64,000 nucleotides of DNA from Stramonita haemastoma (lineage: Eukaryota > Mollusca > Gastropoda > Neogastropoda > Muricidae), in NCBI GenBank assembly GCA_030674155.1, contig CM060342.1, positions 8,217,608 to 8,281,607 of the forward strand, written 5' to 3'. Shown here one piece after another: positions 11,301-23,336 of this stretch. Made by a program: the position numbers and the translations under genes. Every line of letters begins with the position of its first letter. Position 1 is the first letter of the stretch. The notes below the pieces were generated by a model, which was given only the letters and a program-made list of their open reading frames with translations, made no database searches and was not told the origin of the DNA.

Positions 11301-13813
11301 GTACACTTTCACAATAAACTCATGCATATTAAACTATTGTACATGTACACTGTAATAGAGTAGCTGAATTATTCTATAAAAAAAATCAAACAAACTAAAA
11401 TGTTACGTAGTGTGAAGAATTTGTAGAGTAGACGGTAGCCTAGTAATGTGCATCAGTTGCCGAGCACGTTTGATAACTTGGCCGCTAAAAGGGGGGGGGG
11501 GGGGGGGGGGGGGGTCTCTCTCTTGAGTCTCTCTCCTTACCTTTCTTTAATTTTTTTCTTTTGCTTGGTGTTTTCCTTTTTTTCCCTCCTTTCTATCCAC
11601 AGTAATGATATCCATTTTCAGATTTAGGCTTTTTTTTCTTCAGTTTTCACTTTTTTTTCTTTGTTTTTATTTTGTTCCTTTGTTGTTCTTACTCTTAGTT
11701 AATTTAAATGGCAATCTCAAAGAAATAAAAGATTGTTTCATGTTAATTGTTATTGACCAAGTGGATTAAAGAGTATAAAAATCTTATTGTATCTGAAAAA
11801 TTCATACAGGACCTGTCTTTTGTTTAGAACTAGAAGTAGAACATTAGAAGTAGGCTAGAAAATTTTTCAGTGTCTAAGAGTGACTGTCGAGTGTGAGACT
11901 GAGTTAGAACTCTCTCTCTCTCTCTCTCGGGGGGGGGGGGCGGGGGGGGGGGTTTCATTAACAATATTTTAGTAATGTAACATTTTCTTAATTTAGCATA
12001 CATGTAGCTAATTGAAGTGCACATGACAGATGTGTTGATCAGGGCATGTGCCATTACTGCATTAGCTTTTAAACAGGCCTATGATATTTAAGTATTGTGT
12101 ATAAGTATTAACATATAATTATTGTGTGTAATTAATTATTGTGTGTAATCCCCCCCCCCTCCTTCCCCTTGGCTTGAGCTACAAGTACAAGGGTTTTTAA
12201 TTTTATATGTACTGTTATTGATAATTACCATTTGTGCCCACCATGATTAAGTTAGCTTAATTTAGTTGTTTTTTTTCTCTTAAATACATTTGTTTGTTGT
12301 TGTTACTATTACTACTCTCTTTTTTCTTCCTCCCCCATCACACCCCATAATGAAGTTTCATACCGTTTATTCTTCATGTTTTGCCAAAACATTTATAGTT
12401 TGAGTGGTGGTGATTTTGAGGGGGGTATGGGTGTATACATGAAGATTGGGGGGAGGGGGGGGGGGGTTTGTGTCTGTGTGTGGGTTTTTTGTGGGTTTTT
12501 TGTTGATTAGTTTTTGGTAATATTTGTTTTGTGTGTACAGTATAGAATTGTAATCTATCATAATAAAGGCAGAGACTGGTTAAAAAAAACCAACAAATCA
12601 AACATACAATGAGTCAAGAGTCCTGAGAGAGACTAAGTGCTTATTCATTATGATTATCCCCAACATGAAAATTTAATCTCTCTCTGAGTCTGGGTCTCTC
12701 TCTCTCTCTCTCATGCACACACATGCACAGGCGTACTCACTCACACACACACACACACCGGAAGCAAGCAAATAATGAAATATAGAACACTTGCCATTTT
12801 ATTTTGATTCTCTAGCCATTGCTTTCAAAATTGTAAAAAATATGAATTATAACACTACAGTCGAGCTATATTTTTATTTTACTCTCTTTTTTTGTCGTTC
12901 CTCACTTTAGAACTGTAAGGGTATACCATTTACCACCATACCAGTGGTGAGATTTTTGACAACTATTTTTTGCTCACCACCAAAAGTAGCCTCATTCTGA
13001 CTTTGGGGATGTATGCTGGGTATTTTTTTGTGTGTGTTTCTGTGGTCTCGCTTAGAAATTTGTGGGGGGGGGGGGGTGTAATTCCTCGGCGAATGTAAAA
13101 AATCAGTTTTTAAAAACATTACAACGATGGTCCTACCAGTATTTACCAATGAAATAGACATTGTTTGCATGCATAGCACTTTTTTTTACCCAAAACTACT
13201 GAATGGCGTAACATTTCAATATGCAGGAATGATGGCACTCTCGAGATGTCTCAACACAACAAAGTATTCATAAAATTATCCAGATTAAAAAAAAATAATT
13301 CAAATTTGTTCCTTTCTTACCAGTATGCAGTGGCCTATTCTTCTGTGTGAGAGGCAGAACTGGTTTTGAAGTGTGTGTAAAATATGTAATGTGCATGCAG
13401 GATCTTGGTACTACAAGTTCTTACCAGTATGCAGAGGCCTACTCTTCTGAAAGGCAGAATTGGTTTTGAAGTGTGTGCAAAATATTTAACGTGCACGCAT
13501 AATCTTTGTTATCTGAAAGACTTCAGGGAGTGGAGTCGGTGCTGATGTTGTCTCCACGGGGAAAAATCCCCTCAAATAGGTGTCTAGGTGGTGGCAGCAG
13601 CTCAAACTCAAATCCATGATGAACTCACATTGTAACCACAAGGCTATCTGGCTGTTAATTTTTTCATATAACAGTGTATATGAAAAAATTATTCTTAATA
13701 CTTTGGTATGCAGCATGATAATGAGCATGTACATGTGCATTTTCATGCACACTGACATACAGAGTAATGTGATGGATTTCTAAAATTGTGTGGTATTTTT
13801 TGTGTCTTAACAG
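11301..13813 (+). other. SNRPD3 intron (2.5 kb)
   Basis: The donor GTACAC is at 11301 and the acceptor TCTTAACAG ends at 13813. The intron holds a G24 tract (about 11490-11513), a CT run followed by G10/G10 (about 11911-11952), further poly-C/poly-G tracts (12150, 12450, 13062), an old SINE-B type-2 tail relic at about 12930-13080, and decayed reverse SINE-B pieces at about 13320-13610. No other coding sequence is recognised. Confidence 0.85.
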
Positions 13814-13875
13814 CTGCCAGAGGCCGAGGTCGGGGTGGCAGAGGAGGCGGCAATGTGTTCCAAAAGCGGCGCTAG
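13814..13875 (+). CDS. SNRPD3: Sm D3, coding exon 2 (RG-rich tail)
   Basis: Joined to exon 1 through a split GCT codon, this exon encodes AARGRGRGGRGGGNVFQKRR and a TAG stop at 13873-13875. RG dipeptides in the C-terminal tail of Sm-D3 are known sites of symmetric arginine dimethylation by the PRMT5 methylosome, recognised by SMN during snRNP assembly; that role is inherited from the family. The closing FQKRR matches the family end. The exon is too small to stand out as an ORF; it was found by extending from the exon 1 donor. Confidence 0.95.
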
Positions 13876-14375
13876 ATGATGTTGCAGCAAGAAGGACTGA
13901 AGTGAGGGGGGGAGGGGGGGGAGGTGTGCCTGTTGTTGGGGTCACGAGGATGATGCAGATTCCAAGTCTACCCTCTTGAAGAATCGTGCTTTTTTTTTTT
14001 TTTTTTTTCTTTTTTTTTTTTAAGAATCATTGTGCTAGCTTGACTGGTCATTCCAGAAAAATGTACTGTCAAGTACTTTTTACTTGTGTTCAGTTCAGAA
14101 TCTTCATCAATGTTAAGTTTGCCCGACACATTTGAAGATCGTGGGTGGGAATATATGGGATATATGGTGAAGTTCACTTGATTTCTCATTGTCTCGGGCA
14201 GCCAGTGTAAAAATGTTGAAAGATTTTTTCTTTTCCTAATTCTTTTTAAATGTTCGTTTCCAGTTGTCATGGATAAAGTTAAGAAAAGCAGGAGACCCTG
14301 TTTGTTCCTCTTGTGTTTAATAGTAGTTGTTGTTTGTAAGGCTATACATGTGTCCTTATTGAAAGTGTCATTAAA
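13876..14375 (+). terminator. SNRPD3 3' UTR and candidate poly(A) signal
   Basis: A non-coding stretch with poly-T (about 13990-14022). An ATTAAA hexamer at 14370-14375 runs into an A-tract and is the best visible polyadenylation signal; no canonical AATAAA is closer. The exact end is not determinable here. Confidence 0.4.
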
Positions 14376-14565
14376 AAAAAAAAAATCAAAAATGAAATAT
14401 CAGTGTAAAAGTCTGTTATCTGTTGAATGAGAGTTCACTTTGAGAATGAGTTTGGAATTTGTTGATTGTGCCATTGTAAGTTTTAAAGTAAAAAGTCTCC
14501 AGTAAATTCTTATCTTCTTTTTCCCTAACCTAATTCTCTTTTTTCAGAGTCACTTCTTTCTAATA

Positions 14566-14700
14566 CATGGAATTTATATAGTGCTATATCTTGCAATAAC
14601 AAATCAAAGCGCTTGCCTTCGACCTATACAACACACATGCAATCAATAGGAATTAATAGTTTTAACGAATTTGAATGTACAACACACACATGTACACACA
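14566..14700 (-). mobile_element. CR1/L2-like LINE 3' tail
   Basis: It contains ACATGGAATTTATATAGTGC, TATATCTTGCAATAACAAAT and CAAAGCGCTTGCC, the reverse of the conserved GCGCTATA tail seen at 9257. Only about 135 bases remain. Confidence 0.75.
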
Positions 14701-14915
14701 CAAAGTCCTTCGGATGAGACTATAAACCGAGGTCCTGTGTGTGAACGCACGCAGAACATCTTGCGCACACGTTAAATCTTGTTCCCTTTTCGTAGGAGTA
14801 GGCCATCATGTGCCGGTGGGAACAGATATTTACAAAACTGCATACACACGGGGACTGGATGTAAAAAGGCATGAGTGCTTATCCCATTATCCTCGATATG
14901 AAAGAATAAAATAAA
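14701..14915 (+). mobile_element. SINE-B fragment (core and tail type 1)
   Basis: It begins at AAGTCCTTCGGATGAGAC and runs through the ACGCACGCAGAACATCTTGC, CACACGGGGACTGGATGT and TATCCTCGATATGAAAGAAT boxes. The head is missing. It abuts the LINE tail. Confidence 0.8.
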
Positions 14916-15552
14916 AAAATAACTGTTTGAGAAAGAAAGAAAATGAAACAGATACAGTCTCACAGATTTTGTTTGTGGTAGGCATGTTGGAGACGAGGAA
15001 TGTTTGTACACAAATGAAGTGTAAAAAAAAATGCTCGTTTCCATCGCTAATCATTGACCATATATCTTATATATTTTGAGAAAAATTAAGAGGTACTTGG
15101 CATCATTTTAGGTCACTAATGGGAAGGTTAGTAAAAAAAAAATAAAAAAAAAAAATTTTAAAAATTTAAAAAAAAACACGACAGGGCTGCTTTCCTGTAC
15201 AGTGTGTAGTTTGTATACATGGAAAATGAGGTTAAACTGGAATTAAAATTGCTAGTCAAAAACTACCAATTCTTGCTACGTCATAAATAAATACTTTTTC
15301 AGTTTGTTGCGCTTCTGACATTCTCTACAAGATTTTTTTTTTTTCAATTTTAGCACAGCTGTGGTGTGAATTGCCCGTCTTATATGATTGTACGCAGTGG
15401 TTACAAAATGTCAGCAGGTTGCGCTTGAGAACAGAAAAGTCGATGAGGCCAGTAGCTAAATTTAATATAGATAACTACACGATTTCCTGCACAAACAGGT
15501 GTACCCAGTAATTAAGGCAAGTCAGTGACACAGGTCAACGTGGTCGGTTCGG
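14916..15552. other. Intergenic, A/T-rich, nothing recognised
   Basis: A-rich and T-rich homopolymers (15131-15175, 15332-15345) and otherwise unrecognised sequence. Confidence 0.5.
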
Positions 15553-15843
15553 TTAAAGTTAAAGTCTGTCCCGAGCCTAAGGCTCATCAGGCCGGTGCTT
15601 ATCCCGGTTTCTGTGGCCGCGTTAAGCGACTGAGAGTCATAGACTCCCCCCTGGATAGGACGCCAGTCTATCGCAGGGTTAACCCCAACACAAGGTTGGT
15701 ACCCCTTTTACACCTGGGTGGGGTGAGAAAATGGCCGTAAAGTGCCTTTTCCAAGGGCACAACGCCATAGCTGACAGCTGGGATCGAACCCGCAACCTTT
15801 AGATTATGAGTCCAACGCCCTAACCACCAGACTACAGCGGCGG
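15553..15843 (-). mobile_element. SINE-A, near full length
   Basis: The minus strand gives a tRNA-like head with an A box (TAGTCTGGTGG) and a B box (GGTTCGATCCC), then the conserved body and a (CTTTAA)n-like tail. The copy carries an extra CGC in the otherwise invariant GTGGCGTTAAGCG box. The local duplication at the 3' end (GTTAAAGTTAAAGTC on the plus strand) is the tail. Confidence 0.9.
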
Positions 15844-16203
15844 TTCATTTGACTTTAATCTGAAGCTTATTTTGGACTTCATCAAAGATTCTTGCTTCAT
15901 TTTTCTAAATAATTATTAAGTGGAGGAGAGGGGATGGACATACTTATCAAGCATGTAGGACGCATCACTTGAACATTTACAGTGAAGAGAGCTTACATCC
16001 AGCAATGGCAATCCTCTCACTCTCGTGTATGTATATGTATACGTCAGTACGAGAATGTGTGTGAATGACTTTTACACTAAAGAGGCTCCTTTTTCTTTGT
16101 GAACTTTTTTTTTTTTTAAATGTATGTGTCTAAAATAATTACCAAATAATACCATGGTTACAATATAGTCCAATACTCATCGTCATGATGATTTTAAAAA
16201 AAA

Positions 16204-16722
16204 AAATTAAGGCCACTACCATGTAACAGGTAAAATGTCAGAAAAAAGTTATCAATACTTTAAAAAAAAAAAAAAAAAATGTTTAGGGTGTGTGTGTGTG
16301 TGCGACTTATTGCATGCCTCTGTCAGTGAGAGAGACATGTACTCTGAGGGTTTTGGGGAAGTTTTTGGGTTTTTTTTGGTATTTGTTTTTATTGAACACC
16401 GGGTGGTTGTTTTTTTCAAAGGTGTCTTGAAACTATTATCATGATTGTGTCTTAAATATATAAATTAAGGCCACTACCATGTAACAGGTAAAATGTCAGA
16501 AAAAAGTTATCGATACTTTAAAAAAAAAAAAAAAAATTTAGGGTGTGTGTGTGTTGCGACTTATTGCATGCCTCTGTCAGTGAGAGAGACATGTACTCTG
16601 AGGGTTTTAGGGAAGTTTTTTTTTTTTTTTTTTGGTATTGTTTTTATTGAACACTGGGTGGTTGTTTTTTTCAAAGGTGTCTTGAAACTATTACCATGAT
16701 TTTGTCTTAAATATATAGCACA
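16204..16722. repeat. Tandem duplication of a ~260-base segment
   Basis: Bases about 16204-16462 and 16463-16722 are two near-identical copies: AATTAAGGCCACTACCATGT, poly-A, GTGTGTG, CATGCCTCTGTCAGTGAGAG, poly-T and GGTGTCTTGAAACTATTA. They differ in poly-A and poly-T lengths and a few substitutions, so the event is fairly recent. No coding meaning is seen. Confidence 0.9.
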
Positions 16723-19700
16723 GTATTCCTTAAAAAACAACAACAAAAAAACAGACAACCCCCCCCCCCCCCCCCCCCCCCCCGCAAAAAATGGATATCG
16801 CATGTTTGACAGCAGAGGTATAATTGAAAAACTCCATCATGGATACCCTATTTTCTTTATTTTTAGTGTGTAAAAATTAAACAAGTAATTCGTTGCATGT
16901 TTCTCAGTGTATGTGCGTGCGAGTTCGCACAAACTCTAGGGGAAAAAAGAGGGAGGGGTGTCTAGCAATTTTTAAAAAAAATTCAAGTTGAAAACTACTG
17001 AGTGAAGTCCCCAAAATTACTGAAAATTGGCTTTTTGGGATGGAAATCGACTGAAAAGCATTTTGAGGGGTAGGCAAGTGTGAAATGTAGTTATTCAGAT
17101 AGGGCTATTTGTTTCCTAGTGAATTTTTTTTTTTTTTTATAAATTTTGTATGGACTTTCAATCAACCAGTTACCTTTATTGCAAATTCAAAATTGAGTCC
17201 ACAAGTTCCTAGATAATTATATCAATGAATCAATTATATAAGATAATGAAATAGAAAAAAAAATCTTTATTGCTAAACCATAAATTAACTGTTTATGAAT
17301 AACCTTATATTTCCAACAGAACAAAATGTGCCCACCCTTACCCAGAGAAGAAAAATCTTGAATTCACAAGCGGTGTATACTGCAATTTATTATTTTTTTT
17401 TAATGAATTTAAATTTTTAAAAAAATCTTTATGTTATCAATTTTTGATAAAAATTTAATTTGACAAGTAAAAAAAATAATGAAAATTACTTCAGCAATGA
17501 GCAGAAGATAATAATGCAAGTGTTCTGATTAGTCTCTTGAATGACTTATTAAGTCTGGGTTTTTTCAGATACTGTTGAAAGAACTGCATCTCTTCAGTCT
17601 GGCTGTCCCGTAAATAATCACTATGACTTAACATAGTTTCCTCATTTTCCTATTTTTATCTTATGGTGACAGTTTTGGTAGGCCACAAGTATGTTGGTTG
17701 ATTCATTTGTGAAAGTAGATAGGTATTGTCCTTGCTTAATACAGCATCAAATACTGTTTTCAAAAGATTTTATATTCTAGAGAATTTTTTATAAAATCTT
17801 TGATAACCTCTTATAATGCTGAAGTTGTAACTGGTTACCTGCACTTATTTTCCTCCACTATAATCATTCAACCTTAGGTATATATATATATACGTGTATA
17901 GTCTGTGTCTGCTTTTTTACGATTCTTTCTGATGGGTACACACATATTATACATTCCACTGCCACTGTTTACTTATGCTGTAACATTTTCCTCACAGAAA
18001 AATTACAAAAAATACATGCATGAAGTTTGCAAATGTGTATACATACACTGTAACGCATCTCATAATACAAACATATAGTCACTATTTAATTAACTGTCAA
18101 AACTATTATCTAACAGGAGAAAGCATTTTAGATCGCACTGATGGAAGTTTTGACGTGTTAGTGTCAGCTTAATTATTTTTTTTTATTTTTTTTTTTTATG
18201 TTTTTATTCAATCGAACAGAGTATGCATACTATAAGCAAATAAGGAGAAATTTTGTATCATCATGGAATGATTTTTCAATCAAAAATGGAAATGCACAAA
18301 CTTTGTTTCAATCAATAAAATAAAAAATAAAAATTAAGGGAAAAAACTTTTTCTACTCGGCTTAAAAAATTGAAAATGCTTTTCTATGACACACATACGA
18401 ATGTGCATGAAGTTAATGCGTAAGGTCAAGCTCACGTGAACATGTGAATGTCACAGGATCTGAAATATATATTCATGCTTATTCACACACACACACACAC
18501 ACACACACACTTGTGCTCACAGGTGTCTGCTTTATTTTGTCAGGACTGAAGATAGAAGTAGACTGCCTGGCGGCTAACTGCATACAGAAGGCTGACCAAC
18601 AGTTGACTTACACACACACACACATACACACATACAAGCTCTATGTTTACACCTAAATTTCTTGTTGTTTTTTTTTCCAAATCCAACAATCTGCAAACTT
18701 TCAAACTCTCTGACAAAATGCGCATCAGTGTTATGAAAATTCAAACAGAACCCCTATAAGACAGAGCCCCCATTTGTGAAAGTATGCAGAACATCTTGCG
18801 CACACATTAAAATGTGTTCTTGCCTTTCAGAAAAGTAGGCCATTGTGTGCCCATGGGAACGGATGAAAAATAAAAACTGGGATATGATGTAATATGGCAC
18901 ATGAATGCTTATTCCATTATCGATGAAATAAAAGTTAAGAGAAATGAAATTTTTAAAATTAAGTGTACATGCACATACAGACTCTCATTCTTATCTTGAT
19001 ATTATCCCTGATAGGGGCGGGGACTGGATGTAAAAATACAAACAAAAAAGCACACGGGTGCTTAATCAGTATCCTTGAAATAAACCAGTTTCAACCGAAC
19101 TGAATTGAATCTCATCAGCTTTAACTCTTTACCAGTTTAAGGTTCTTGCCCGAGTCAGAGTTTGGGTTTTAGGGGGGAAAAAAAAACAGTTGGTTTTTTT
19201 TTTTTAGCTTTAGGGATAATAGTTAACAAAAAATTCTGGTGTGAAAACTGGTTGAGAAAGAGAAACATGTGTGATATGTTTAACGAAAAATGAATGAGGA
19301 ATCTGAATATTTACTTGGATCTTGAAAAAAAAAAAATTACTGTTACATAACATGCCTAGTTAGAAATTATAATTAATGCAAATTTTTGCCTGACACACGC
19401 AGATTTGTTTGCCAAGATATTAAGCCAGAAAAAGCTCTAAAAAGAGTGGGAATATTCTCTTTGGGGATCATCTTTGACAATTTAATCAAATCCACATATT
19501 TCCGTAGAAAGCATTAGTTCAACTTTTCTGACCCCATCAACTTGGCCACACCCCCTCCTGCCCACTCTTATCTCTTCCCCTTTACCACCCCTCACCTCCT
19601 ACCCACACCATGTAGACCACCTCTCCCTTCCCCCTATTTCCTACTGCCTCAGGCCTTAACCCTCTTAGTCCCGAACCAGGATTTGCCAGGATTGAATAAA

Positions 19701-19874
19701 TGCCCCCCCCCCCCCCCCCCCCGAAACCGGATTTGCTGGGATTTACACACAGTAGATTTCCTCACACAGTGACTTCACCGATTGCTACCATGTGCCGAAG
19801 CTGTATCAGGCCACATGTACAAAGCCTGTGGTGAGAGTCTGGAAGTAATCATAGCTGCTGGTATGTACTTAGTT
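16723..19874. other. AT-rich intergenic DNA
   Basis: About 3 kb with no recognisable gene. It contains a C24 tract (about 16760-16783), many short A/T homopolymers, a CA run (about 18485-18512), a decayed plus-strand SINE-B (about 18770-18930) followed by a second tail-like piece (about 19010-19085), and a C17 tract (about 19706-19722). The 3' side of the minus-strand C1q gene may reach into the right end. Confidence 0.5.
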
Positions 19875-20156
19875 CAAGTCTGTCCCGAGCCTAAGGCTCA
19901 TCAGGCCGGTGCTTATCCCGGTTTCTGTGGCGATAAGCGACTGAGAGTCATAGACTCCCCCCTGGATAGGACGCCAGTCTATCGCAGGGTTAACCCCCAA
20001 CACAAGGTTGGTACCCCTTTTACGCCTGGGTGGGGTGAGAAAATAGCCGTAAAGTGCCTTTTCCAAGGGCACAACGCCATAGCCGAAAGCTGGGATCAAA
20101 CCCATAACCTTTAGATTACGAGTCCAACGCCCTAACCACTAGACTACAGCGGCGGC
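19875..20156 (-). mobile_element. SINE-A, near full length
   Basis: The A box (TAGTCTAGTGG) and B box (GGTTTGATCCC, one change) and the full body are present; the GTTAAGCG box reads GATAAGCG. It lies about 420 bases downstream of the C1q stop codon, so it may be within the 3' UTR of that gene. Confidence 0.9.
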
Positions 20157-20578
20157 ATCTTGCTCGGTTAAGACTCCAGCAAAGTTGGCCTGTTACGAAA
20201 TAGCATGAAGAAATAAATGATGTTGGCTGTGACGTAAAAAGATTCCATTCCTAGTTTAGAATAGCTTATACCTTCTATGTGTGAGAATATATTTTCACCT
20301 TTTGGACCAGACAAGAACTTGCAAAAAATCGGAATAAAACAAGGACATTGGCTGACATGCTGTTGGCACTGGAGAAGCACTTTGCCTAGGACATCAGCTG
20401 ACGTCCTATAGGCAGCTAACTGGTTAAAACACATTGTTGTCAAGGGATGAATAACGCTGCAAGTGATACAGAAATCATGATAGCGGTGACAAGCGTCACA
20501 CGCCAACACATGTATGTATACACATGAATGTCAGTTGTCTGACAGCAGGGCTCCCCCTTGCCCTCCCGAACCCATCAA

Positions 20579-20985
20579 TCACACCTCTGCTTGAAGCAAC
20601 ATGCCGCTGAAGTAAGTCCCTCCATCTCCAAATGTGTATTCTGCGTCACCAAATGTTCTAAGGCACACCTTCTGGCCTGCTTTGACTTTCACAACACAGT
20701 GTCCTGTAGACCAGCTGAGGCCCTTAGCAGACACATATCCTTTCACTTCATTCTCCACAACAATGACAAGTCTGGCTGTTTTCTCCACATCAGGATCCCT
20801 AGGACTTGTGGTGGCCAGGAAGCAGTCAGTGCCGGAGACAGGAGCGGTGAATATCCCTGTCTGATGATCATACCCGTCCCCCTCTTCGCTGGTGACGAAG
20901 TCACAGATCAGGGTTTGTTGTTGCCGGCTTGTGGTCACATCCTCTCCCAGCCAGACACTGAAGCCAACTTGGGTGTTAGCAGTCA
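20579..20985 (-). CDS. RING/B-box/coiled-coil/C1q protein, exon 5: C1q domain and stop
   Basis: Last coding exon of the predicted 915-residue protein, residues about 781-915. The translation starts VTANTQVGFSVWL and shows the C1q pattern in order: FSVWLGED near the N-terminus, GYDHQTGIFTAPVSGTDCF in the middle (the YxxxTGxFxAPxxG signature), and TYFSGMLLQ at the end, with TGA at 20579-20581. At about 135 residues it is a full-length C1q globular domain, which in known families trimerises into a beta jelly-roll and binds diverse ligands. The acceptor TTATGTGCAG precedes 20985; the exon enters in phase 1, exactly matching the phase of the exon 4 donor at 25450. The pyrimidine tract is weak because a small dispersed repeat lies next to it. 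Alone it could be read as an ordinary secreted C1q protein, but no signal peptide exon is seen. Confidence 0.85.
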
Positions 20986-21059
20986 CTGCACATAAATATA
21001 TATCATCGTCATCATCATCATCCTTAACACCCAGTGGTGTGAAGGGCAGCAACATTATA

Positions 21060-21121
<62 letters not shown>

Positions 21122-21168
21122 GGTAGCAAATATTATATATATATATATATATATATTAGGGTAGCAAC

Positions 21169-21200
<32 letters not shown>
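20986..21200. repeat. ATC repeats, dispersed repeat and (AT)n arrays in intron 4
   Basis: Just upstream (in gene sense) of the C1q exon lie an ATC-rich run, a CACCCAGTGGTGTGAAGGGC repeat shared with about 6050, then AT arrays at about 21060-21119 and 21134-21190. The GTAGCAA(C)AT spacer occurs twice. The aspartate run read through this segment is intronic. Confidence 0.85.
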
Positions 21201-21205
<5 letters not shown>

Positions 21206-21789
21206 AAACAGGTGAAGAGAAACATTTCCAACACACATAAAACTGATATGCGTCATATCAAATGTGACGCTCTACACTATAATGAGTCGCCTTGCACCAG
21301 AGGTCAATTTTTAATTCTTGACATCTTATTGATTTGAAGTGAAATGGCTTTACAATAACAGCCCCCCACCCCACCCCAAAAAAAAAAGACAGAAAATTGG
21401 ACAATTCTTTCAAAATTTATTTCAACTTGATAGACTGCAGGAAATGACAAAATAAGAAACAGACAAGTTAGGCATTAAGGGCTTGTTTTTTTTGTTTTTT
21501 TTTTTAATGCGTTTAAAGGGAAAAGGAAACAAAATTATGCCTTGAGGTTTCATTACAAGGTAGAATTATGGCTAGAGTTTTCAAATCGATCAAAATCTCA
21601 AAATCGACAACCTGACCCCCACATGCCTAAAATGGCTCCTAGTGGAAAAATGAGGCAGGTGCTAAGCGACTCAGTTCATGGTGAAGCGTCACAAATACCA
21701 TTGTTATCTTACATAACAGAACATACAACATAATACATGTCACACTCCACAGAGAATGGTCGGATTTGAGTCACATAGCACCTGACCCC
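21201..21789. repeat. Left arm of a dispersed foldback-type repeat
   Basis: Bases about 21480-21790 include TTCATGGTGAAGCGTCAC, which is complementary in sense to the TGACTC...CATGAGGTGGAGGG end at about 22490-22510. The 21541-21660 part reads as a reverse version of 22120-22200 (compare CAAAATCTCAAAATCGACAA with TTTTGAGATTTTGATGGG). This is a palindromic, MITE-like organisation. A related copy is at 49900-50330. Confidence 0.5.
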
Positions 21790-21800
21790 CTTTTCTGCTA

Positions 21801-22097
21801 AGTTAGTTAGTTAAAGTCTGTCCCGAGCCTAAGGCTCATCAGGCCGGTGCTTATCCCGGTTTCTGTGGCGTTAAGCGACTGAGAGTCATAGACTCCCCCC
21901 TGGATAGGACGCCAGTCTATCGCAGGGTTAACCCCCAACACAAGGTTGGTACCCCTTTTACACCTGGGTGGGGTGAGAAAATAGCCGTAAAGTGCCTTTT
22001 CCAAGGGCACAACTCCATAGCCGAAAGCTGGGATCCAACCCGCAACCTTTAGATTACGAGTCCAACGCCCTAACCACTAGACTACAGCGGCGGCTCT
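21801..22097 (-). mobile_element. SINE-A, full length, with 11-base target duplication
   Basis: The complete head (A box TAGTCTAGTGG; B box GGTTGGATCCC), body and tail are present. The insertion is flanked by CTTTTCTGCTA at 21790-21800 and 22098-22108, a clear target-site duplication consistent with LINE-mediated insertion. The target is the foldback repeat on either side. Confidence 0.95.
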
Positions 22098-22108
22098 CTT
22101 TTCTGCTA

Positions 22109-22520
22109 GGAGTGGGTTACATTTAGGCAGATGGGGATCAGTTTGTCTATTTTGAGATTTTGATGGGTTATAAAACTTCAAATTCTATTCTACCTTGTAC
22201 TGAAGTACTGAGGCAGAATTTCCTCTCCTTTTGCTTGAAAGATGCATTTTAAAAAACACCCAACTTTTCATCCTGACCACCTGTCACTATACAAAAGTCG
22301 TCAATTTCTCTTTTTCTTTCGTCCTGGAGTCTAGCATTTCTATTTGTAATAATAACTTTTCACACAATTGTCTGATTTCCAATCTTTTTCTCTGTTAATG
22401 AATAGCTTTTTAATTCTTAAAAAAAAATGTTTATTGCAGATTGATAACAAATTAACAGTCAAAAATTGATATCTGATGTAATATATGTGACTCATGAGGT
22501 GGAGGGTTCAATATGGACAG
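22109..22520. repeat. Right arm of the dispersed foldback-type repeat
   Basis: It matches 49940-50330 through many boxes: ATTTTGAGATTTTGATGGGT, TTCTACCTTGTA, CAATTTCTC, AGTCTAGCATTTC, CACAATTGTCTGATT and TGGAGGG. It ends at the GTGAC / GGTGGAGGGTT-like terminus. No transposase is encoded. Confidence 0.6.
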
Positions 22521-22584
22521 GTTGGGTTTTTTTGCCTTTGTCAAATATGGACAGATAAACTAACATTATTTGAGAAAGACAAAT

Positions 22585-22587
<3 letters not shown>

Positions 22588-22651
<64 letters not shown>

Positions 22652-22910
22652 GGAGATTTTTCTCCTGGAGTTAACATCAGTGATGACTCCACTCTCCCAA
22701 AAAGTCCTTCGGATGAGACTTTAAACCGAGGCCCCATGTGCAAACGCACGCAGAACATCTTGCGCACATGTTACATCCTGTTCCGCTTTTCATAAGAGTA
22801 GGCCGGTGGGAACAGATGACATTTACAAAACTGCATGCACACGGGGACTGGATGTAAAAAAGCACAAGAGTGCTTATTCCATTATCCTCGATATAAAATA
22901 AAAAATAAAA
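22588..22910 (+). mobile_element. (CA)n array followed by SINE-B (head replaced)
   Basis: CA runs from about 22588 to 22651; SINE-B core then starts at GGAGATTTTTCTCCTGGAGT and runs to the CCTCGATATAAAAT end near 22905. The tRNA-like head has been lost into the CA array. Confidence 0.8.
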
Positions 22911-23140
22911 AAAAATTAATAATAAACACACATAGATGTAGACAGACAGTCAAAAAGTGCTATCTAACAGTAATACAAGCCTGCAGACTGGCAGCCAATA
23001 GACAGATAGACAGCCTGGGGGATAGACACACATCCTGATGACAAGCATAATGCCTAAATTTTATACACCATGTGTAATGATTAATGGTGACATGTAATAT
23101 GCATGACACAAACATACAAAGAAACTAAAGGACGTAGGTA

Positions 23141-23177
<37 letters not shown>

Positions 23178-23336
23178 TATGGAATTTACATAGCACTACA
23201 TCTTGCAAAAACAAATCAAAGTGCTTGCATTTGACCTATAGATACAACACACAAGCAACCAGTAACAAATAAATAGTTTTAGGAAACACATCATGGTATA
23301 CAGCTAGCTACATGATTAGACACATTAGACACACAA
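22911..23336 (-). mobile_element. Spacer and CR1/L2-like LINE 3' tail (about 23135-23290)
   Basis: An (AAT)n run at about 23140-23175 is followed by ATATGGAATTTACATAGCAC, CATCTTGCAAAAACAAATCA and AAGTGCTTGCATTTGACC, the reverse of the CR1/L2-type tail. It lies in intron 4 of the C1q gene. The preceding 220 bases (22911-23130) are unrecognised. Confidence 0.7.

Noticed and set aside
19782..20114. Recurrent 60-124-codon ORFs with VCPEPKAHQAGAYPGFCG or its antisense
   Set aside because: These are translations of the SINE-A body. The same frame appears at every copy, is broken in several, and starts within flanking DNA.
21000..21150. Poly-aspartate and IYIYIY N-terminal extension of the C1q ORF
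   Set aside because: Comes from ATC and AT repeats in the intron. A good acceptor at 20986 in the matching phase gives a normal C1q start.
22000..22094. tRNA gene (A and B box with anticodon-like CGT)
   Set aside because: The tRNA-like part lacks a proper acceptor stem and continues into the SINE body. It recurs as a dispersed repeat with target duplications.
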